From NCBI RefSeq assembly GCF_037038585.1, contig NC_092521.1, positions 70,298,898 through 70,362,897 on the forward strand: 64,000 nucleotides of DNA, written 5' to 3'. Of the stretch, positions 1-14,194 are shown in pieces; the first letter of the stretch is position 1; every line of letters begins with the position of its first letter. A model generated the notes under the pieces. That model was given only the letters and a program-made list of their open reading frames with translations. It did not search any database and had not been told where the DNA came from. The position numbers and the translations under genes are program-made. This DNA comes from Patagioenas fasciata. Its lineage: Eukaryota > Chordata > Aves > Columbiformes > Columbidae.

Positions 1-2948
1 TTGCTGTTACTCTGTACACTATGTTCTCTTGTTTGTATTAAGATAAAATATTGCCCTTAATTTGATACTGATTACGATGGCTTTATCTCAGCTTAAGCAG
101 TTTGTGTGGAGGCTAGGAAGTGATTGCTGTGAGGCTGGATTTCCTCCAGAGTTATCTTGTGCTCTTTTCATGAAATGGGAAGTTTTGAGAGCATTGTAGG
201 ACTGTGGATTGTAATATGGAAATGACTTCTCTGTTTTATATTTACTGGGACAAATTAGCATTAGGGTCCCCAGTTGAATCCACCAAATGCAAACCTTTCT
301 GGTTGTCATGAAATGGGGCAAAATGAATAGCACATTTGTTAGAAACTCACAATACAAAACATAATGAAGTAGCTCAACATGAGCAATGGGCACAAGGAAT
401 CACAGAAACACACCTGGATTGCAGATTTCAGAGTCCTCAGGTGACTTTGCTGGGTAATCAGATATGACTTGTACACTGTCCACCTCCTAGTTATAGTGCC
501 AGGACACTTCTGTTCCTTATGATTTAACGGGCTACTCCAGCAATCCAAGGTTATTAAAAATGGATTAGGAACGTTAAATCCCTGTGAGGAAATCAGAAAG
601 AAGGGGAAAATGCAACAGACACAAAAGGCTGCATCTTTCGTGTCCTGTTACTCTTTCCTCACCACTTCCTGGAAGGTTCTGGGGAAGGGACCAGTGGCAG
701 CACATTTCATCTGCACTCAAACAGAAGTGAGCATTGTGAAGACCAAATAAAAGAAAATTGTAATTAGAGATGCTATTTTGGTAGATGAAAGCTAAGTTAG
801 GCTGGGAACAGTGCAGCACTGACTAGTTGAATCTGGTCTGCCTGCTGTTAAGCAACCCTCAGTTGTGTGTGGACTGGCGGCAGTTTCACCAAGTTATTGC
901 CAAGGAAAACCAGAAAAAACAGATTTGAACATACACCTCCGTCATACTGATTGCCACAGAGTGGACTTTGAAAACCCTGCAATATACTTTCAGGTTTGGA
1001 GACAAACAGATCCAATTCCCCTCATTAGGGCAGTCTGGTCACATAAGCAAAAGCCTTTAACAAAACTGAATGCCTGACTCAGACCAGCCCATCAGATGTT
1101 CTGGCTCATAAACAAGCTATTAGTTCATTATTTTAAATGCAAAGTTTTGCTCCTGTTGTATAAAAATTTTTCAGCTGAAATATTCAGAACTGGAAAACGA
1201 CAAATGTGAACAAAGGTTACTTCACAGTGGTCAGCTCTCTACAGCTGAGGGGTGCTCTGGCATATCTGAAGAAAGAGCAGGGACTCCTCCCTCCTTGGAT
1301 CCCACCAGGAGAAGAGGGAAAGGATTACGTGGCTGCTTAGTTCCTGTGGGACGTTTTCCACAGAACAACTCCAAGTATGTTGCCTTGTCTTGTTTTAGTG
1401 TCTTCTCCACTGGCTGCCACTGTTCCCTATTCTGCAGTCTAATGGAGCTTTATTGAAACTGTTTTACTGATATCAAGCTAAACTTTCAACTGCGGAGTGT
1501 CATCACCTTGTTCTTTCTTACCATGTACCTCCTTCAGCCACGCTTAAGTGTCTCAGTTTTCACATCCTCTGAATAAACACTCCTGCCTCACCTCTGGTTG
1601 GGAATTACAGTGTTAAGACACCTGTCACCCAAAACTGCTGTAACCAAGACAATGTCAATAGGAACATATGCTGAGGGGCCGACAGTCTAGATTTGCCTCT
1701 AGACTTCAACTTTACAGGTGTTACAGGATACTCTGCCCGAGGGTATGTCTATATAATAGCGCAGAAGTATCTGAGCTAGCTTTAATGAGCTTGCATATGT
1801 AGTTGTGGCAGCATGAAGCCCAGCACAGGCTATCATTATCATGTACATTGACACATGTAAAGATAACGCATTTGAACAGCAGCCTTCTGAAGCATGGTCT
1901 CCAGAGCTGGTGACAGAAAAGGGTGGCTGAAAGGAGTTGATCTCTTCGGCTCTCCTGGGAGAGAGTTCATCTCAACTAATGTTAATATGCTCAACTCTCA
2001 CTTGATGAGAGATCAAAGGAACTGCCTTCTGGAGGTGCCTCTGACTTAAATGTCTACCTTTATATTCCTTAAATTTAAGTGAGATGAATCCTGCTGTCCA
2101 TCGCTCTGGTCAGGTCTACCTTGCAAACCCTTGCCGACATGGCTACACCATCTGGGGGTGCTTTGAGGTATGATTTGTGATTGACGCAGCTCTGCCAGCA
2201 AAAGCCTTGCACGTTAGGTGTAAATACGCTACCAGAAACACCCTGTTGTAGGAAAAGCTTTTATCCCTTAAGGGGAGTACAGAGAGCTGGAGTAACTTAT
2301 GGTGGAATAAGCACAGAAGCATCGTTGGAGTTGTGCCCAGTCTGGGAGTAGCTGGTTGGTGAAACCTCAGCTTTTAGCAGTGCCCTAAGCGATGCTCTGA
2401 CCTGGTCAGGAGATCCCAGCTTTCCAGCGTGAAGTCTCTAAGTGGCAGAATGCAATGTTGTTATGTTTGGGTGATTCCAGCAAAACTTATTGGCCATTTA
2501 AATAGCTATGCAAGGAGTTAAGTATTTTCTCATATTGCAGTCTCTTATGGAAGCCAACCAATTCTGCTTTGTTTTTGTGTGGTTCAGCTGTTTTCACTGT
2601 TTTAAAAGGACTAACCGGTTTTTCTTTAGAAATGTTGTTTGAGATCCCACATATCTATCAGATCCCACGGTGTGTGCAGTTTTTTCATGTTTCAAACATA
2701 CTTAGACCCTGAAAGTGCAATGTTTGAAAATTAACTCCTCCAAAGTTTCAGTTCATGGCTTCACAACTCTGTTGCAACAGGATGCCTACGTGCCCATTTG
2801 AAACAGCTGGCAATGCAGTGAAATGTTTCATTGGAGGCAGCATCATGTTTTGTTTGAACTGTTTACAAATATCTTTTCCCCGCCCTCCCAAATACATTTT
2901 TGGTTCATTGGCTACAAAAACCTACTCGTAATTATGCAATGGGATATT

Positions 2949-2990
2949 GTTTCTTTCTCTTTTTTTCTTTCTTTCTTTTTTTTTTTTTTT
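2949..2990. repeat. Pyrimidine tract (TTTC)n/poly-T
   Basis: A simple run of T with interspersed C, ending in about 16 consecutive T. It resembles a decayed poly-T/TTTC microsatellite and has no flanking element structure that would make it a retroposon tail. Confidence 0.8.
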
Positions 2991-5583
2991 GATGTTCTGA
3001 TGTTCAAGGAGTTTGCAATAAATATACTGAGGCTGATCTGTTATTGCATGTAAGGTCAGTCTCACAACTGTGTTTTGTAAAGTTAAGTGCCGTAAAAGAA
3101 CCTGTAGATGACATGGAGAAGGAGGGAAGGGAGAGAGTAAGTGGAGGAGAAGGCTTCTTTGGCAGCTGCAGCTTTGATCGGTGGGTAGCAGCTTTAAAGG
3201 AAGATTGCTCACACCATTTTGTTTCATCTGAGTAGCAGCGTGTATCATCAGACAGTGTAAGACGGCATTTTGCTGAAAACATGCCGAGAGAGAAACTTTT
3301 ACGGCTCAGCTGTTTACCTGTTCCTGTATTCATGCCTGCAATAAATGAGATGAAAAATAAATCACAGAGTCTGAGCAATTTGTAGTCACATCAGTCATCT
3401 AGGAAGCATGGGCCAGTATGCCAATTAAAGGACACATTTGATCACTAATAAAGTGGATCCACCTCATAAAAAAAGAAAAATAATCCTAAAGAAAAAACAG
3501 ATAATTTCTTCAAAAAGGTCAGAGGGTTTTCTCCAGCTTAAAGTTACAGACCACTGTTACAGGTTGCCAGTCATCTGTTGGGTCACTAGCTGGGGCATGC
3601 TTTGCTGAATACCAGAGCTGGAAAAACACTGGCAGGATTAAGGTAGAGAAACACAAAACATGGCATGTTGCTGCTCTTTCAGCTGGGGCTCAAGAGGTGG
3701 CAAAATCACTACGGGAGTGGAGGGGTGGGGAGAAATGTTCCTTTTCACACAGAACTGAGAGACTCCAAGTTCTTAAACCGCTCCATGCAGAAAAAATAAA
3801 AAACAGCCAAACAATCAAACAAACAATGACAAACCAAAACAAAACCAAACAATGCCTGTTCATTGTAAACGGTTATTGTGTTAACACAATTAAAACATTT
3901 AACTCAGATTATTGCCCTTGATTTTGCCATTTTTAAATGTCTAAATGAAAAGTTGCTTCAGAATGAAACATTTCCATTACCTGCTGTTCGAAGATCTCTA
4001 AATCAGGATGTTTTGACATTAACTTTCCCAGTGCACTTGTGAAATGAAATCCCAGTAACATTCACCCCATATTCTGAGGTTGCCAAAACTCTATATTCAG
4101 AAGGAAGATGATCCCATCCCAATTTCTCCAGCTGGGTATTCATCTATTTTTAATATCTATGCAGGGAAAGCAGAGGAGCAACAGATCAACGTTCTTCCCT
4201 CAGTACTCAATTTATACCAAGAAAATTGATTATCCATCCAGCCAACCTAGTTAATTAATTCCCCTTAATACATGTCTTTGCTAAAGAAATAGTGTTCTGG
4301 GGCTTAGGGGAATGAGAAGCTGTGTGCTAGAAGGTCAGCAAAGACTCATGTAACTTGGCAGCAACTGAGAAGTGTGAGGCCTTTGGAGATGTAAATCTGA
4401 ACAATTTTTTGGTTTATTATCAGATGGCTGATCTATGGGACTGGGCACGAGGTTGTTGGTATACATTCTGTTTCTCAGTGGCCATGCTCTCTAGAGCAGA
4501 AAGCAGAGTTTGAATGCAGGCACTATTACCTCGAGGCAGGGGGGAAGATGAGGCTGTAGTCACCAGCCTGGCTGTGTTGCACGAATCCTGCTGCAGCAAT
4601 GGGGCAGGAAGGTGCCTGCATGGATGCAGACACAGGCTGGTGGAACAAACCCCAGCCCTTGTGGAAGGTGATGGCCATGCTCTAGCCAACCTTGGTGAAG
4701 ACTTCGGGCCTGGCTGGCACTGGGATCCATCCCCACACTCAAGTGCAATTTGCCCTGAAGGGCAACCCTGCAGTAAACCCAGTGTCAGGGCTGCCTGTCA
4801 CCAGACCTGCTGGAGGAGATGCCCGGGAATGAGGGAAATAAAAGAACAACCATTTCTCTCCCCCAGCCACCCCAGGACAGGTTCATGGGAGCATCCCCAG
4901 CTCCTGGTGTCAGATGAGGAAAGTGGGTTTGCCCTTTTTATGAGAAACTGGGCATGAGATCAGCTTAGCTGTGGTATCAGATGTGTTTGACAACCCTGAC
5001 CATTGCAGCTTCTGTCTTATGTGCTGCCAGTAGCACATATGGGATAGGTGGTATCTTCTGTCACCAGGCTTTAAGGTCTGTGATGGTCAAGGGAGAAGGG
5101 AAGGAAACAAAAGGGAAGAAGAGAGCAGCAAACAACCTACATCGTGACCTGCAGAGTGGCCTGATGGCAAAGCACTACCTAAAACAACGTTTGTCTTTTC
5201 AGTTTATTTTAAAACTACATATGTAAAATTGCATCATTACATAGGTAATATGCAATTGATACTAATTATATATATTTTTTTAATTAATATTTATACAGTG
5301 TGTGTAGTATACAATGCCAGTGGTAGCTCTGCCATAAGAATATCTGGCACTGCAGTGAGGTGTAAAAGCCACACAGATCTTTAGTGTTTCATGCACTGAT
5401 TATTCAGCTCTGCAAGCGGAGAGCCACTTACCTTCCTGCGTCGCTCTCCCTCTGCCTTTCATTAGCAAACTCTTTCGGAAATCCAAGGAAATCATAGCAC
5501 AAATTCTTTGAAGATATTTAGTTGTGAAGAACTCAACCATCTTTTTTTCTGTTTTTAATTATTTGCCTTGCTGCTTTTGAAAA

Positions 5584-5606
5584 CAATGACAACAACAACA
5601 ACAATG
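5584..5606 (+). repeat. (AAC)n short microsatellite
   Basis: Six or so imperfect ACA/AAC units in a row, inside otherwise unremarkable intergenic DNA. Confidence 0.7.
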
Positions 5607-8600
5607 CAATTTCTGTGCTAACTGCCTCCCACTCTGCTCTGGCTGCTGACCCCCTCCAGCAGTGCCAGGCCTGGCAAGAGCACGGGGTGGCTTGGCAGGA
5701 GGGAACAAGGATTGTTTTTTTGGGGGGGAGAGGGCTGCCAACAGCCCCCAGCACTTCCTTCCATCCTGGGGTACACTTGTGGCTGTGGCTGACACAACTC
5801 CTGCATCCTCCAAGGTAGAACCTGCACTGCCCTGCAGGGGGGGACAGGAAGGTGTTTGCAGCTCCAGGGTCACCCAGGGAGGGTTTGGGTCTGGGGAGAG
5901 GGCTGAGAGCTGTGGGTGCTTGTGTATGTGAGAGGCACACGTGAGAGCTGGGGCTCTGGAGATTCTGGAGGCTGCATTGCTCTCAGGTTGGGTGGGTATG
6001 AGGAGATGTATGAGGGTCTTGGGAGGGATGTCAGCGTTAGGGGCCCTCTACCTTCATGAGTGAAACTGAGGATTTAATGGCCAGTCTTCGCTCAAGGAAC
6101 AGAGCGAGGCCTGTGGTGCCTCTGGCAGCATGGAACGAGACCAGCGGCGCCCTCGTCACACTGGGTCACGCTCTTTTGTGGCAATGCAAGGATAACAGCC
6201 GCCGAGAAGCATCTCCACCAAGACTGCCAGTGTATGGAGACAGGGAAGGTGGGTGATGGAGCTGACTTACTTAGCTTCACAGCCCAAGAGCACTCCCATT
6301 TTCCATTTCCAGCCTGACAAGCGAAGGCTCAGTGTGGGTTCTGGACAGCTCAACAACTTGCCCTGGTTATCACAAGCCACGAAGTGCAGAAGCTATCTGT
6401 CTCCTCATACCAGCTGCTCCTCAGCCCTTTCATGTCTCTCCATGCTATCCTGCTAATCCTCCTCCCTCCTCTGCCCAGCGTTCACCCTCTGACTGTTTCA
6501 TGGATACCTGCTTCCTTCACTTCCTTGAGCATCCCTGCCTTCCCACACAAACACCTCTGACTTTGTTTGCATTCCAGATGAACATTTTTTGCATTTATGA
6601 AGCCCCCTGACAGCCCATGCTTTTCCTGATCCTCAGTAGGCACTTCTCCACCCACACTTGTCTTCTATCCTTCCCCCATGTCTCACTCATCTCTCCATCT
6701 CCCCTCCATCTGTCTCACCCTGCTACCTCTGGCCAGCTCTACTCACCCCACAGTTAGTTGCCTCCATCTCCTCGGATGGCTCATCTCACTGCCTGGTCAT
6801 GACTATCAGGCCTCCAGCCTTGCCTGAGAGATTTTTCTTGTCAGACAGGAAAGGCCCATGAAATGTCCTCTCATTAGGGACCAGCTGCCTGGTGAAGGGC
6901 TGCCATCAGCCACAGCTTCTAGGCGCTCTTCTCGGGTCCAACCGAAATATCTGTGGGTGCAGTGCCCAGCCCTGGTGGTGCTCCTACCTATTCCAGGGCA
7001 CTAGAGGCAGGAAGGGCACACAGAAGTATTTTTAAAGAGAGAGGATTAGCATTTGGTCTAGTCTTAGAATAAGTTATTTTGCTCTCATGTTTTGGAGGGT
7101 CAGGCTGCATTTGAACAAGGCATTAGTGAAGAGAGGCACTCTGAAGAAACATGACCACAGATAACTCTTGCCTTCCTTCTTTCTTCTTGCTTCAGGTAGT
7201 ATGTTTCAGCAACCTCTCTCTCATCCCCAAATTCCAGAAGGGTAGCCATGGCCACCCCATTATCCCCCTACAGTTAGGTGAGATCTTCAGCTATGCTGCT
7301 CCATATTGTTTTGCTGAACTTTGAACCACTGGAAAGAGATGGAGGATGGGGTGGAAGAGGAAGAGGTCTCGTACCTTCAAAAAGCCAAACTGCCAACTCA
7401 TGAATCCCCTTCAGATGCTCTAAAGTAAGTGCTTTCTTCCCAAAGCAACACAGATGGAATTAATCTTGCTACACATTATGGTGTGATAAATCATGAGTGC
7501 AGCCCAAGCTGGATGCTTTTCTTCTTGTCTTCCTTCATTTTATTCCCTCTTATTTTTTCCTTTCTTAGGTGCACAACTTCTCACCCACCAAACCCAAACT
7601 ACTGCTCTGGTAATTACATCAATAACAAACTTCTGGGTTTGTCCACCTGGTCTCACAGGAGAAACATACCTTTAAGTCCTGTGCAACTGTTCTAATTGTT
7701 TTTTTGACTTTGTGTGTGCTGAGAAAAACAAAACAAAACTCAGGTCTGTTAGAGCAGTATCTAACAAACCAGAATTGTTAAATACCTTCCTGGAGCAGGA
7801 AAAATCCTTCCTCTGAAAGTCAGAAGGATGTTTCCAAGCAATTTGCACTATTTTGCCACTTGTAGGATTTCCACCTCCCATCCTCCCCCAGCAACACGGT
7901 CCTGGTTTCCTCTCTGGAAAAGCTGCACTAGTGCAGTGACTTGAACCCCTGCACTTCTGGTCCTGTGTCACACCCACAGTGGCTTGAAACATCTTCCCAG
8001 ACAAGAGCTGTCCCCACAGCTGCTGCTCCATGGCCTGCCCAGCTCAGCAGACCCACGCACTGGGAGGTGCAGTTAAGTTTCTGACTTCAGTGCATCTGAC
8101 GGATCCCACTGTAAGACCCTGGCGAGATCAGCCATGGATTCAGCAGAGGAGAGAGTAGGTCTTAGCAGACTGGTCTTCAAGGGGACATGTCTCCTGGCTG
8201 TGTGCATCAATTTCTAGGGACACCCTACTCCTGAAAGAAACCTTTCTGCAACATGAAGGGTTGCAGCATGGCTCAGTGGATCTCCAAGGGTCACCTCTGC
8301 CAACACCAAGCCACCCTTCCCACCAGCCTGTTCACCCTTGCTTGCAGAGCCCTGGCTTCACAGTGGTCTCTGCTTGAACAAAGCTCTTGAAGGACAGCTT
8401 TGCTTGAAAACACTTACAAGGACACTTTGCCCAAGTCCCAGAGAGGAGCTTTAGGCCACGCAGGACTTGTCCCTTGCAGCTGTGGGCCAGCTCAAGGCAG
8501 CTCCAAATTGCCTGAGCAGCTCTTGGGCGTGGGACCATTCTGGTGCTGCTCTCTCTGGTGGGGAGTGCCCGGCACAGCCCTTCTTCAGCAGGTCTAGTGC

Positions 8601-10632
8601 TGAAGTCCAATTAGTGTTATTTATGCTTATATTGTAACTGAAAGAAAGAAAAAAAAAAAGTGATGCTTCAGTAGGTCAAAGTATGTGAAGAGATAAATGT
8701 AATTGCAATAAATGCAATATATGGAAAGATACCACCATTTAATTAAAAGTATATGAATTATGCATGTATACCTTCCACAGCCTGTAACTCTGTGTGCTCA
8801 AGCAGTAAGAGAGTACACTCAGCTCTAGCTACTGTGTGAAACACACGGCTGCTTAATTTCTCACTCACACACCTAACATTGCTGGCTAAATTTTCATCAG
8901 GAGTAAATGAGAACATTTGCAGGGTTTGCATGGTGTCACCTCTGCTTTTCTGCTCTCTCAGGCACCTGACAAGGGATGCAAATCTCATCCCACCAGTGTC
9001 CCTCCCAGGAGGATGGAGACTGCCTTTCGGGCAACTTGTACATCAGACTTAAAAAGTCAGGAGGACAGTGTTTGGTGGTGGAAAGGTCTCATCACCTGCA
9101 GGTCCTCAGGGAATCCCAGGGCTGGTACTGCCACCCTCACCCATGGTTCCTGATGTCACTATCAGATGCCTGGGGCTCAGCTTTCAGCAAACTTATGCAA
9201 GCTGTTTCATTAATATGGAAGACTGTCATTTTATAAACACTTTGCTGCCCTTTAGGGTAAACAGAAAATCTTCCCTGTCAAGGTAGATGGTTGCTTTTTG
9301 CAGCACTGTTGAGCCCATCCCAGCAGATTGCAGCCAGGGCTGGGCCATCCATCTTCTGCTAAAGGCAGCTTCCTTCTCATATCTTTGTTTACCAGATGTA
9401 GTGGAGCAAATTCCCATGAGAGAAAACAGATCCCATTAGTGTTTGTAGAAAATTCAAACTCTCCATTATTAAATTAAAACAGGAAACTAAGCAATTGGAG
9501 GGGGAGCGAGCCTTCTCTCACTAATCACTTAATAGAGGCCCATACATCTGGTCAGAGCTTGCAATAAATCAAGCCTCATTATCAACCAGATGTGCAAGCT
9601 TATGAAATCTGAATCCAAGTGTTCATCTCTAGCTAATTTACTGTTGATTTGTTCCTCATTTCCATGCCTTGCGGAAAAGAGAATGGACAAGATATTTTGG
9701 TTTTTTCCCCCATGCTTATACAAATTCTGCCTTTTTCTTCCAGGGAAACCTTGGCTGGAGTTCAGCAAGGCTCTTAAACACATGCCCAGCTTCAGCATGG
9801 GACTGGTCTCCCCAGCCTCCCTCCAAAATAGATGGGGGTAATTAAAAAAGTCGCAGTGAAAGTGCTTGTCTGTGCTGCATGCTGTGCCAGCCAAGGCTTT
9901 AAATCACGAGATGTTCTTACCAGGCACATTTGGTAACTTATGTTCGGCTCTTTTCCTGCCTGCTTTTTTGCTGATGACAAAAATAATACATAATGAAGGC
10001 GAGAAGCTGCAGCCTGCTCTGAGAAAGACAGGGGAGTTATTTTCCTGTCTGTACGCAGCATGGTCATGTTTGGATAAATCCTTGGGGCTGAGCCTCCCTT
10101 GTCTGGCTGGCACCAGCTCAGGATGTGGATGGACCTCAGCTGCTGCACAAGGGTGGAGGCTGCAGGGATGCTGAGGCAGAAGCCCTGGGAAGGAGGGTTA
10201 GTTGTGCACCACACAGAGGGACAGCTTGGCTAGGAAATTAAATTAAAGGAGTCTGGTGCAGGGACCAGGGTTCATGAGAAGGAAGAGCAAAAAGCAGCTA
10301 AAGCCCAGAAGGGATATTTTTTACTTGGACCATTTGCTAGGGTGTGCTACAGGATATGCACCCTGTTCTCTGCACCTTGAAGGCAGAGGGGGGCTGGAAG
10401 CCGTGATGTGAGCTACTGTTGTTTATTTGGCACCATTCCTCTCCTGGTTATGTCCGTGTCACATGTGCTGGTGCCAGCCTGGCTCCCCTGACAGGTTTGA
10501 GGCTGCCTGCAGGTTGCATCTGGCCCTGGATACATGCTCAGAGGCTTTTAGAGATGCTCTGGGACTTCTTTTCTGAACATGAGATAGATAATCAAGCTCA
10601 AGACTTGAGTGTGAAACTTGGGTGAGGAAGAG

Positions 10633-11064
10633 AGGACTTGGAGAGAAGTCTGGGAAGGCGATGTGTTTCACAAACTGAGTCTGTGGGAGCTTCTCACTCA
10701 AATGTGGGTCACATCAAAATGTATCTGTAGCCCCTGGCTTGCAGAGCCCAGAGGATTCCCAGATGAGGAATTGTGCAGAGAAAAGCAAATGCAAGGATTT
10801 TTATACTTCTGAACCCTTACTCTGCTGCCAAAATAGAATGGATTTGGCTCCCACACCTCAGACTCATGTTATATGTTTATGACCTACAACCTACACCTTT
10901 GCAGGAAGTCACAGAGAACTGGAGCACAGACTCTACGGAGATGCAGGACTTGGAGAGAAGTCGGGAAAGCGATGTGTTTCACAAACTGAGTCTGTGGGAG
11001 CTTCTCACTCAAATGTGGGTCACATCAAAATGTATCTGCAGCCCCTGGCTTGCAGAGCCCAGAG
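10633..11064. repeat. Direct duplication of about 120 bp, copies 312 bp apart
   Basis: The stretch 10633-10753 is repeated at 10945-11064 with only a few substitutions and a 1-base indel; both begin AGGACTTGGAGAGAAGTC and end GCAGAGCCCAGAG. The intervening 190 bp is not repeated. The high identity suggests a recent segmental duplication or a two-copy remnant of a longer tandem array with a period near 312 bp. It has no CR1-like sequence and no recognisable coding content. Both copies give the same peptide in their shared plus-strand frame, which follows from the near identity and is not evidence of a gene. Confidence 0.9.
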
Positions 11065-11357
11065 TGATGTTGCTGTTTTCCTTCCCTTTCCTCCTCAGGG
11101 CAGGGACCGTACCTGCTGTCATAGCAGCCATGTCTGCTTTCCAGTGAGGGAGAGGTGGGGAATGGTTAAGAGCTCTCACAAAATGTCTTGTGGAGACCTG
11201 GGTAGCTAAAATTCAAATGCAGAATGAGAAGCTCAGCCCCTTTTGTTTGGTGAGCATTTCTGAGAGGCAGTAAGAATCCAAACATAACGCAAAACCTTCA
11301 TCAATGGCTGAGCAAAAGCCTGGTAGGGGCTGAACCATTTGAACAGGGAGAAAGCAT

Positions 11358-11900
11358 GTAGAATCATAGAATCACAGAATCATAGAATGTCCCAAGTTGG
11401 AAAGGACCCACAAGGATCATTAAGTCAAACGACTGTCCCTGCATAGGACAAACCCACAGTTCACACTGTGTGTTAGAGGGCATTTTTCAAATGCTTTTTG
11501 AACAGTCAGGCCTGAGGCCGTGACACCTCCCTGGGGAGCCTGTTCCAGTGCTCCACCACCCTCTGGGTGAAGAAGCTTTTCCTAATGTCCAACCTAAACC
11601 TCCCCTGGCACATCTTCCTGCCATTCCCTCAGGTTTTGTCATTGGTCACCAGAGAGGTCAGATCAGCGCCTGCCCCTCCTCCTCCCCTTGTGAGGAAGCT
11701 GTAACCGCCATGAGGTCTCCCCTCTGTCTCCTCCAGGCTGAACAGAACAAGTGACTTTAGCTACTCCTCATGCAACTTCCTCTCCAAACCCTTCATCAAC
11801 TTCATAGCCCTCTTCTGGTCACCCTCCAGTAGCTTTATATCCTTTTATACTGTGGTTCCCAGAACCGCACACAGTGCTCCAGCGGCTTTGAGACCTCTGG
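11358..11900 (-). mobile_element. CR1 LINE, 5'-truncated fragment
   Basis: On the plus strand it starts with the reverse complement of the CR1 3' tail (ATCATAGAATCACAGAATC type repeats). It then has the usual antisense landmarks: GTTGGAAAGGACCC, CCTGGGGAGCCTGTTCCAGTG and CTCCTCCAGGCTGAACA. The reading frame is destroyed by indels. The right edge, near 11900, is approximate. It is an old, 5'-truncated copy of the final 0.5 kb of a CR1 element. Confidence 0.93.
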
Positions 11901-14140
11901 GTCACAGTACTGGGAAAGCACAGTGGAGGTCTTACCAGTCTCCTGTTTCTCTGAACTGGAGAAGAGGAAGGAGGCAGCAGAGTTGCACCAAAGTCTGCAT
12001 GGGCAGTGGAAAACTTTGGCCACTTTGTAGTTGATTTTTATGTGTTGGTACAAATAGATGAGCACAGCATGATGTGTGAACTTGTGGGATTCATTATTTT
12101 TATTATTTATTAATAAAATGGCATTTAAAGCATGTGTTGGCAAATGAAAATGGACTTGAGAGAGAGGAGAAATACTATTCCAGTTCTTTTTCTGCTTTGA
12201 AAACAATACAACATAGCTTTTGGCTTGCAGAGTTACTCTGTCATACTTGACTTATCTCTGTGTTTCTGGGTTTCTCTTACTTTTGTGTACATGATCACAA
12301 CAGAAATAAACTTTAAACAATGGCATTTCATCTACATGGAAATGAGATCTCTTCAGAAAGACAAGCAATGGACATATAAATGTCAACTGGATATTGAATC
12401 CAAACAAGTGTGAGCTCTCAAAGAAAGAGGTATAGGGAAATATAAAGAAAATTCTTTGGTGGAAAGACATTGAGAAAACACAGCATCTGCCTCAGGACAA
12501 CCCAGTGTGGCCCAGTCTGAAGCAATCGGATTGCTACTACAGAAGACGATGTTTAAAGACCTAACCTTGAAAAATCCTGGTTGACCAGCATCATGAATAG
12601 AGGTCTTGAACCTGGGAAAATGTGAAAACTGCAGGTGCTTAACAGAATTTCTATTGGGTAAAATACCAGAAGGATATAAAGAACAGCATGCTGGTTCTGC
12701 TCTTGTTGTCTGGAGACAGTTCCGCTGTAGAGAGCCCAGACACAGCCCCAGCAAGTGATGCATAAGCATGATACATTGGTACTGAGGTGCTGGGGATCCT
12801 TCCAAAGGCAAAGGCTGGCAATTAGCATGGGATCACTCACAAAATCGGCTGAAACCCACAGTCAGGGCAGCCCTGCTGAATGGACTTTCCTTGCCTTTGG
12901 GCTCTTGCAAGGCAGAGAGGGCTCACCACTGAAAACCACTCTAAAATGGACAGAAACTGTTGGTAGCACAGGTAACTGCAGGGGTACCCACAGTCTGCAG
13001 CAGGGGAGGGCGCAAGGAGGTTCCATCCTGGCAGATCTTCCTTGGCTGAACAGCCCCAGGGGGATGCACACCGATGTGAATCCCTTTGCTGTGAGCACAA
13101 GATACACCCTGCAGTTGGTGGGATTGTTTATGAACTGAGGAGAGGAAGAAAATATTGCCCCTACTCTGAAGAAAGCCTGCCATTCAAAACTGAAAGAGCC
13201 CTCACTTCTCTTGAGAAAGAAGTCTTGAGGGCTGGCACTAGCCAAGGGAAGTCATGCCACAGTATGACCAGTGTGTTTGAGCAATGCTTATAGAGAAACC
13301 AGGAGGATTCAAAAAATTCCAGGAAGTGAAAAGGTAGTATTAGAATAACTCCCCTTACGTACATAAACACTCATGCCTGCACCTGAGTAGAAACCTATAC
13401 AGTATCAATGATGAATAAATAACTGGCTGTATTTGCTTTGGTGGCTTTCCCAATGTGCTGGAGAAGCTTTTATTCATAGTCATACCTGTATACTCTAATT
13501 TATTGACTTATTTTCCTTTCTTCTTGAGGGGTTTACCCTCAGCCTGCTCTGCTCCATAATTCACAGAGGGAGCAGGTGATGATGGTCCACTGGCATTTTT
13601 AAGCTTCATTGAAGTTTTCTGAACAATGGCTGCATCTCATGCACGGTAAATATGCTTTCTGCAGGCAGAGCTACCTGCTCCACGTGAAAGCCAACAAGGT
13701 GAGGGGAAGAATCTGGGGGGCCTTTGTGGCTGGGAAAGGATTTGGAAGAAACTGTCTTCCGATTTGACTTGTACCATGACCACAGAGACAAGACTTCGTG
13801 TACTGTGAGGAAGAGGGAGAGAAACCTTGAGAATGTCTACTACTATTTAGCTTAGGAGAAAACACAAAAAACTATAATCTGTTAATGAACCATACTCCTG
13901 TGTGGGTTGGGTGTCAAACCTTTCAAAAAAATGCTTTTCATGAAAATTAGACTGGCTTCAGGGACTTACAAAACCATCCTCCATGGATGCACAGGGCCAG
14001 TTCTTCTGGTTTTGGAGGTAACATCTCTTGGAGAGACTTGTGGTACAACTCAAAACAAAGTTTGGTGTCTTAGAAAAATTGTATGTTGATTTTCCAGTGC
14101 TTCCATTTTAACATTTCAGGTGGCCTTAAGATATAACTGT
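11901..14140. other. Intergenic, no gene or repeat recognised
   Basis: Mixed-composition unique-looking DNA. Several short open frames overlap on both strands around 12.8-13.3 kb, but none has a recognisable motif or splice context. Around 12.09-12.14 kb there is an AT-rich stretch (TTATTTATTAATAAAATGG). Confidence 0.55.
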
Positions 14141-14147
14141 AATGGTA

Positions 14148-14186
14148 TTGGTTGGAAAAGATCTCCAGAAGTCATCAAGTATAATC
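14148..14186 (-). mobile_element. Tiny inverted CR1 3'-end remnant
   Basis: GGTTGGAAAAGATCTCC followed by GTCATCAAGT matches the reverse complement of the final bases of CR1, including those of the adjacent copy at 15040-15075. It directly precedes a plus-strand CR1, so the two face away from each other, 5' end to 5' end. Too short to assign a subfamily. Confidence 0.6.
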
Positions 14187-14194
14187 TCAGCTGA

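Larger units (their letters stand above)
1..10632. other. Gene-poor intergenic DNA, no exon recognised
   Basis: No open frame here has the composition, family motifs or flanking splice sites of a recognisable protein, and no RNA gene is visible. Base composition changes along it: AT-rich to about 4.4 kb, then mixed with a CT-rich stretch around 6.4-6.8 kb. By synteny the 3' end of EPB41L4B should lie upstream on the plus strand, so untranslated or intronic sequence of that gene could be present, but I cannot identify any of its exons by eye. Confidence 0.6.

Noticed and set aside
4514-4957. A 147-codon plus-strand frame in upstream intergenic DNA
   Set aside because: No known motif and overlapping open frames on the other strand. 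The sequence is moderately GC-rich, so length alone is weak evidence.
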